The notes under the pieces are model-generated. The model made no database searches, was not told where the DNA came from, and saw only the letters and a list, made by a program, of their open reading frames with translations. A stretch of DNA of 64,000 bases, from positions 23,571 to 87,570 of the forward strand of contig CAVEAL010000008.1 in assembly GCA_963613665.1 (NCBI GenBank), read 5' to 3'. The first letter of the stretch is position 1. The number at the start of each line of letters is the position of its first letter. Shown one piece after another: positions 61,271-64,000 of this stretch. The stretch is from F23-B02 sp963613665 (GTDB lineage: Bacteria; Bacillota; Clostridia; Oscillospirales; Oscillospiraceae). The position numbers were made by a program, and so were the translations under genes.

Positions 61271-61549
61271 TTACTTATTTCGCGCAAACGGAGCCTTGAG
61301 CGCGTTGAATATCGGGTTTGTGCCCGGTGCGCCGACCGGACAGGCGGGGTAGCCGCCGCTTGCAAGAACGCAGCGCAGCTCATCCTCGGACACTATGCCG
61401 GGGTCGTATTTCACCGTCAGAACACCCTTGAGATAGGCAATGTGTGCGTCAAGAACGCCCCTTGTCTGCAAAATGTCTCCGAGTATGAGCTCGGGACACC
61501 CGCGGCAGTACATTCCCTTTACGCCGGTCACCATTATTTTTTCTTCCAT
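61271..61549 (-). CDS. Small heavy-metal-associated (HMA) domain protein
   Basis: This 92-residue protein has one HMA domain with the metal site MYCRGCPE (CxxC), LQTRGVLDAHIAYLKGVLTVKYDP, then a short C-terminal extension. The start ATG 61549 is preferred over the GTG at 61558 because AGGTGGGC sits at normal spacing. The start overlaps the 3' end of the copper ATPase gene. It likely acts as a copper chaperone. Confidence 0.8.
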   Translation of the reverse strand: MEEKIMVTGVKGMYCRGCPELILGDILQTRGVLDAHIAYLKGVLTVKYDPGIVSEDELRCVLASGGYPACPVGAPGTNPIFNALKAPFARNK

Positions 61550-63882
61550 TTTGCCCACCTTTTTTTGTTCGGCTCTTTAAGGCTGAGCGAATGCATCAGC
61601 ACGCCTATGGAGCTCGCCGACATCGCCGCGGCGCATATCGACGGATGAAGGACGCCCATTGCGGCGACGGGAATGCTTATCACATTATAAAACAGCGCCC
61701 AGCGCAGGTTCTGCCTTATCGTTCTGATCGTTGCGGCGGATATATCGAAGGCCTCCGGCAGCTTTTTGAGATCGCCCGACGGCAGCAGCACACCGGCCGA
61801 TTCCATGGCGATATCCGAGCCCGTGCCCATGGCGGCCGCGCAGTCGGCAAGAGCCAGCGCGGGGGTGTCGTTTATCCCGTCGCCGACCATGCACACGGTC
61901 TTGCCCATGGCTTTAAGGCACTCTATCTGAGCGGCTTTCCCGTCGGGATGCACCTCGTACAGAACATTGTCTATGTCCGCCTTTGCGGCTATCGCCCTTG
62001 CCGTGCGCTCGTTGTCGCCCGTGAGCATCCAGACCTCTTTTCCGGCGGCCTTGAGACGCCTCACGGCCTCGGCGGCTTCGGGCTTGAGTGTGTCTGCGAT
62101 GCCGAGCGTGCCTATGAGTACGCCGCCGCGGCAGACGCAGATCTCCGCCTTTGCGTCAAGACGCACATCGGGCAGGGAGGACAGCGCGCTCAGGTCAATG
62201 CCCCGGCGTTCGGCTTCCGCGCGGCTTGCGCAGATGATCATTTCGCCGCCGACCGTGCCGGAGACACCGCTGCCGATATCGTATTCGAAATCTCCGACGC
62301 TGAGGCTCCCGGCCTCGGGATAATGCGCGGCGGCGTATTCCGTCACGGCGCGCGACAGGGGATGCTCCGAGTGCTTTTCCAGCGCGGCGCACAGAACAAG
62401 GAGCTCACGCTCCGTGACGCCGGGCGCGGGGCAGACGTCCGTGAGTTCGGGGCGGCCCGTCGTCAGGGTCCCGGTCTTGTCGAGCACGACGCAGTCTGTC
62501 TTGCAGGCGTTCTCAAGCTCCGTGCCGCTGCGGAAAAGTATGCCGCGCTCCGCTGCCGTGCCGGAGCCCACCATGAGCCCCGTCGGTGTAGCAAGTCCCA
62601 GTGCGCAGGGACAGGCGACCGACAGTACGTCGCAGCAGTTGAGCAGCGCCCTTTCGAGATTTTTCGGGTCAATGCGTTTGTACCAGACCGTAAAGGTCGC
62701 GGCCGCCGCAGCGATGACGGCGGGGACGAACCAGCGCGCAACGGAGTCGGCAAAACGCTGCACCGGCGCCTTCTCGCTCTGCGCACGGCGAACGATGCCT
62801 ATTATCTGCTCAAGCACCGACTCCCGGCCGAGAGCCTCGGCCTTCACCTCGGCGGAGCCCGCACGGTTAAGGCTTCCGCCTATGACCTTTCCGCCCTCGG
62901 TTTTGTCAACGGGCATACTCTCGCCTGTCAGCATGGACTCGTCAACGGCGCATCTGCCGCTGACTATCACGCCGTCAACAGGTATGCGCTCACCGGGGCG
63001 GATGAGCACGATATCGCCGAGCCGTATCCTGTCAACGCTCGTTTCTTCAAATTTATAGCCGCGCTTTACCATGGCCGTGCGCGGCTGGAGATGCATGAGC
63101 CTGCGTATCGCCGAGCCAGCCTCACCGGCAGCGACCTGCTCCATGTATTTACCGAAAAGTATCAGCGACAGGAGCACGCCGTCGGAGGTGAAATAGAGCT
63201 TGAAATTGCTCTTTCGCGTCAGCGCAACATAAGAGCTGTAGGCGTAAATGAGCGTTGACGAGAGCGAGACCAGAAGATCCATCCCGAAAAAGCCGCTGCG
63301 CAGCTCACGCGCGGCCGAGCGGTAAAAATGCCTGCCGGGGCCGAACTGCAGAACGCTGCCAATGAGAAATTGCAGCTTCGGATGCACCTCGAGCATAAGA
63401 GGAGCCGTGCACGCCGCGCTCGTCACGAGCGTTTTGAGAAGCTCCATGCGCTTTTCAAGCTCCTGATCCTCGTCGCCGCCGCGCTTTTCGGCTATCTCGG
63501 CTGCAAGGCCGCAGTCGCGGCAGACCTCCGTGAGCTTGCGCGTATCAAGGCATACAGGCCACATGAAAACGGTTATGATCCCGTCTCGCAGCTGCACGTC
63601 CTTCACACCGAAAACCTCGCCCAGCGCCTTTACGGCGGCCTCCGGCTCGCCCTCAAAGCGGATATCCGCTTCTTCAACGGGAACGCGGAAGCCCGCCTTT
63701 TTTACGCAGGCGGCGATATCGGCAAGGTCGAGAAGCTTTTCGTCATAGCATATGAACGCCGAGGCCGAGGCGTAGTTCACCGCGGCTCTTTCTATGCCGC
63801 GCAGCCTCAAAAGCGCCCTGTCGAGCCGCGAAACACAGGCCGCGCACTCCATATCAAGAATTCTCAGTGTTATTTCTTTCAT
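61534..63882 (-). CDS. copA: Copper-exporting P1B-1 ATPase
   Basis: This 782-residue pump has an N-terminal HMA domain with MECAAC, and a second, degenerate HMA-like region without CxxC (~78-140). It carries MTGESMPVDK, ACPCALGLATPTG, DKTGTLTTGRPE, SEHPLS and GDGINDTPALALAD. The last helices have YNVISIP and MSASSIGVLMHSLSL, the YN and MxxSS copper-binding pairs, confirming Cu+ specificity. It is coupled to the HMA protein. Confidence 0.93.
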   Translation of the reverse strand: MKEITLRILDMECAACVSRLDRALLRLRGIERAAVNYASASAFICYDEKLLDLADIAACVKKAGFRVPVEEADIRFEGEPEAAVKALGEVFGVKDVQLRDGIITVFMWPVCLDTRKLTEVCRDCGLAAEIAEKRGGDEDQELEKRMELLKTLVTSAACTAPLMLEVHPKLQFLIGSVLQFGPGRHFYRSAARELRSGFFGMDLLVSLSSTLIYAYSSYVALTRKSNFKLYFTSDGVLLSLILFGKYMEQVAAGEAGSAIRRLMHLQPRTAMVKRGYKFEETSVDRIRLGDIVLIRPGERIPVDGVIVSGRCAVDESMLTGESMPVDKTEGGKVIGGSLNRAGSAEVKAEALGRESVLEQIIGIVRRAQSEKAPVQRFADSVARWFVPAVIAAAAATFTVWYKRIDPKNLERALLNCCDVLSVACPCALGLATPTGLMVGSGTAAERGILFRSGTELENACKTDCVVLDKTGTLTTGRPELTDVCPAPGVTERELLVLCAALEKHSEHPLSRAVTEYAAAHYPEAGSLSVGDFEYDIGSGVSGTVGGEMIICASRAEAERRGIDLSALSSLPDVRLDAKAEICVCRGGVLIGTLGIADTLKPEAAEAVRRLKAAGKEVWMLTGDNERTARAIAAKADIDNVLYEVHPDGKAAQIECLKAMGKTVCMVGDGINDTPALALADCAAAMGTGSDIAMESAGVLLPSGDLKKLPEAFDISAATIRTIRQNLRWALFYNVISIPVAAMGVLHPSICAAAMSASSIGVLMHSLSLKEPNKKRWAKWKKK

Positions 63883-63904
63883 AGCCGAACTCCGTAATGC
63901 AAAT

Positions 63905-63931
63905 GGGGAGAAATGCTTTGCATTTCTCCCC
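63905..63931. other. Perfect hairpin upstream of copA
   Basis: A 12-bp stem GGGGAGAAATGC / GCATTTCTCCCC with a TTT loop and no T-run lies between the copA start and the dispersed repeat. Confidence 0.65.
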
Positions 63932-63933
63932 GA

Positions 63934-64000
63934 GAGACTGTCAAAGAACCTATGCTGCTGCGTGAAGATGACCGCGCAGCGGGGGAGCTCGAGGGGGCAA
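63934..64000 (+). repeat. Structured dispersed repeat (copy 2, cut by the window end)
   Basis: This matches 53036-53102 with a single base difference over 67 positions, in the same orientation. The rest lies beyond the window. Confidence 0.9.

Noticed and set aside
61591..63258. 555-codon rightward frame opposite copA
   Set aside because: Antisense shadow of a motif-rich P-type ATPase gene.
1..64000. CRISPR arrays, insertion sequences, tRNA or rRNA genes
   Set aside because: None seen: no regularly spaced repeat array, no transposase frame, no tRNA-like clover pattern or rRNA segment recognised by eye. A tRNA search program could still find one I missed.

Overview
The window looks like the chromosome of a spore-forming, anaerobic Clostridia-type Firmicute, probably Oscillospiraceae-like. 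It is fairly GC-rich overall. Supporting features are the C-terminus of the forespore sigma factor SigG, a RicT/YaaT-type PSP1 protein, S-layer (SLH) anchored surface proteins, a T-box riboswitch, a rpmH-rnpA-yidD-yidC-jag cluster, a glycyl radical enzyme and the OhrR/CsoR regulators. No rRNA, tRNA, CRISPR array or insertion sequence was recognised.

Layout. 1-3.8 kb: end of sigG, then a leftward tryptophan-type ABC importer (ATPase, permease, lipoprotein) behind a T-box whose specifier reads UGG (Trp). 3.9-9.1 kb: a giant secreted flavin-binding, GLUG-repeat, SLH protein preceded by three identical-core palindromes. 9.1-12.3 kb: a second, paralogous importer behind a 51-residue leader peptide rich in Tyr/Phe and an intrinsic terminator. 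12.3-20.7 kb: an SLH phosphoesterase, queH-queT, a TPP riboswitch with thiT, rpmH-rnpA-yidD-yidC-jag and acpP. 20.7-26.2 kb: an OhrR / glutathione peroxidase peroxide-response cluster, holB-ricT, and an SLH lysozyme. 26.4-31.5 kb: nadE-purB-purA-guaA.

31.47-46.17 kb: a 14.7-kb integrative mobilizable element inserted in the 3' end of guaA, bounded by GAGTGGGAAT direct repeats. It carries an Xre regulator, a possible structured RNA, xis-int, MobC, a RepA-like ATPase, an oriT-like region with a MobV relaxase, and an AT-rich cargo block. That cargo is a small HTH protein, a fused restriction-methylase, a second adenine methylase, a DUF4297-like nuclease and a HerA ATPase, read as a multi-gene anti-phage island. 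This is the most promising accessory system in the window.

46.4-64 kb: a glycyl radical enzyme of unassigned substrate with an unusual SCP2-like N-terminal extension, and its activase; csoR with a P1B metal ATPase behind two CsoR-type operators; a structured dispersed repeat, also present at the right edge; a sodium-coupled amino-acid symporter; an Ogt methyltransferase; a peptide/nickel-type ABC importer whose first permease appears to begin at AUC; a SAM methyltransferase; and a heavy-metal-binding protein with a CopA copper ATPase.

Coordinates and motifs were read by eye. Family names rest on recognised motifs, not on database searches.
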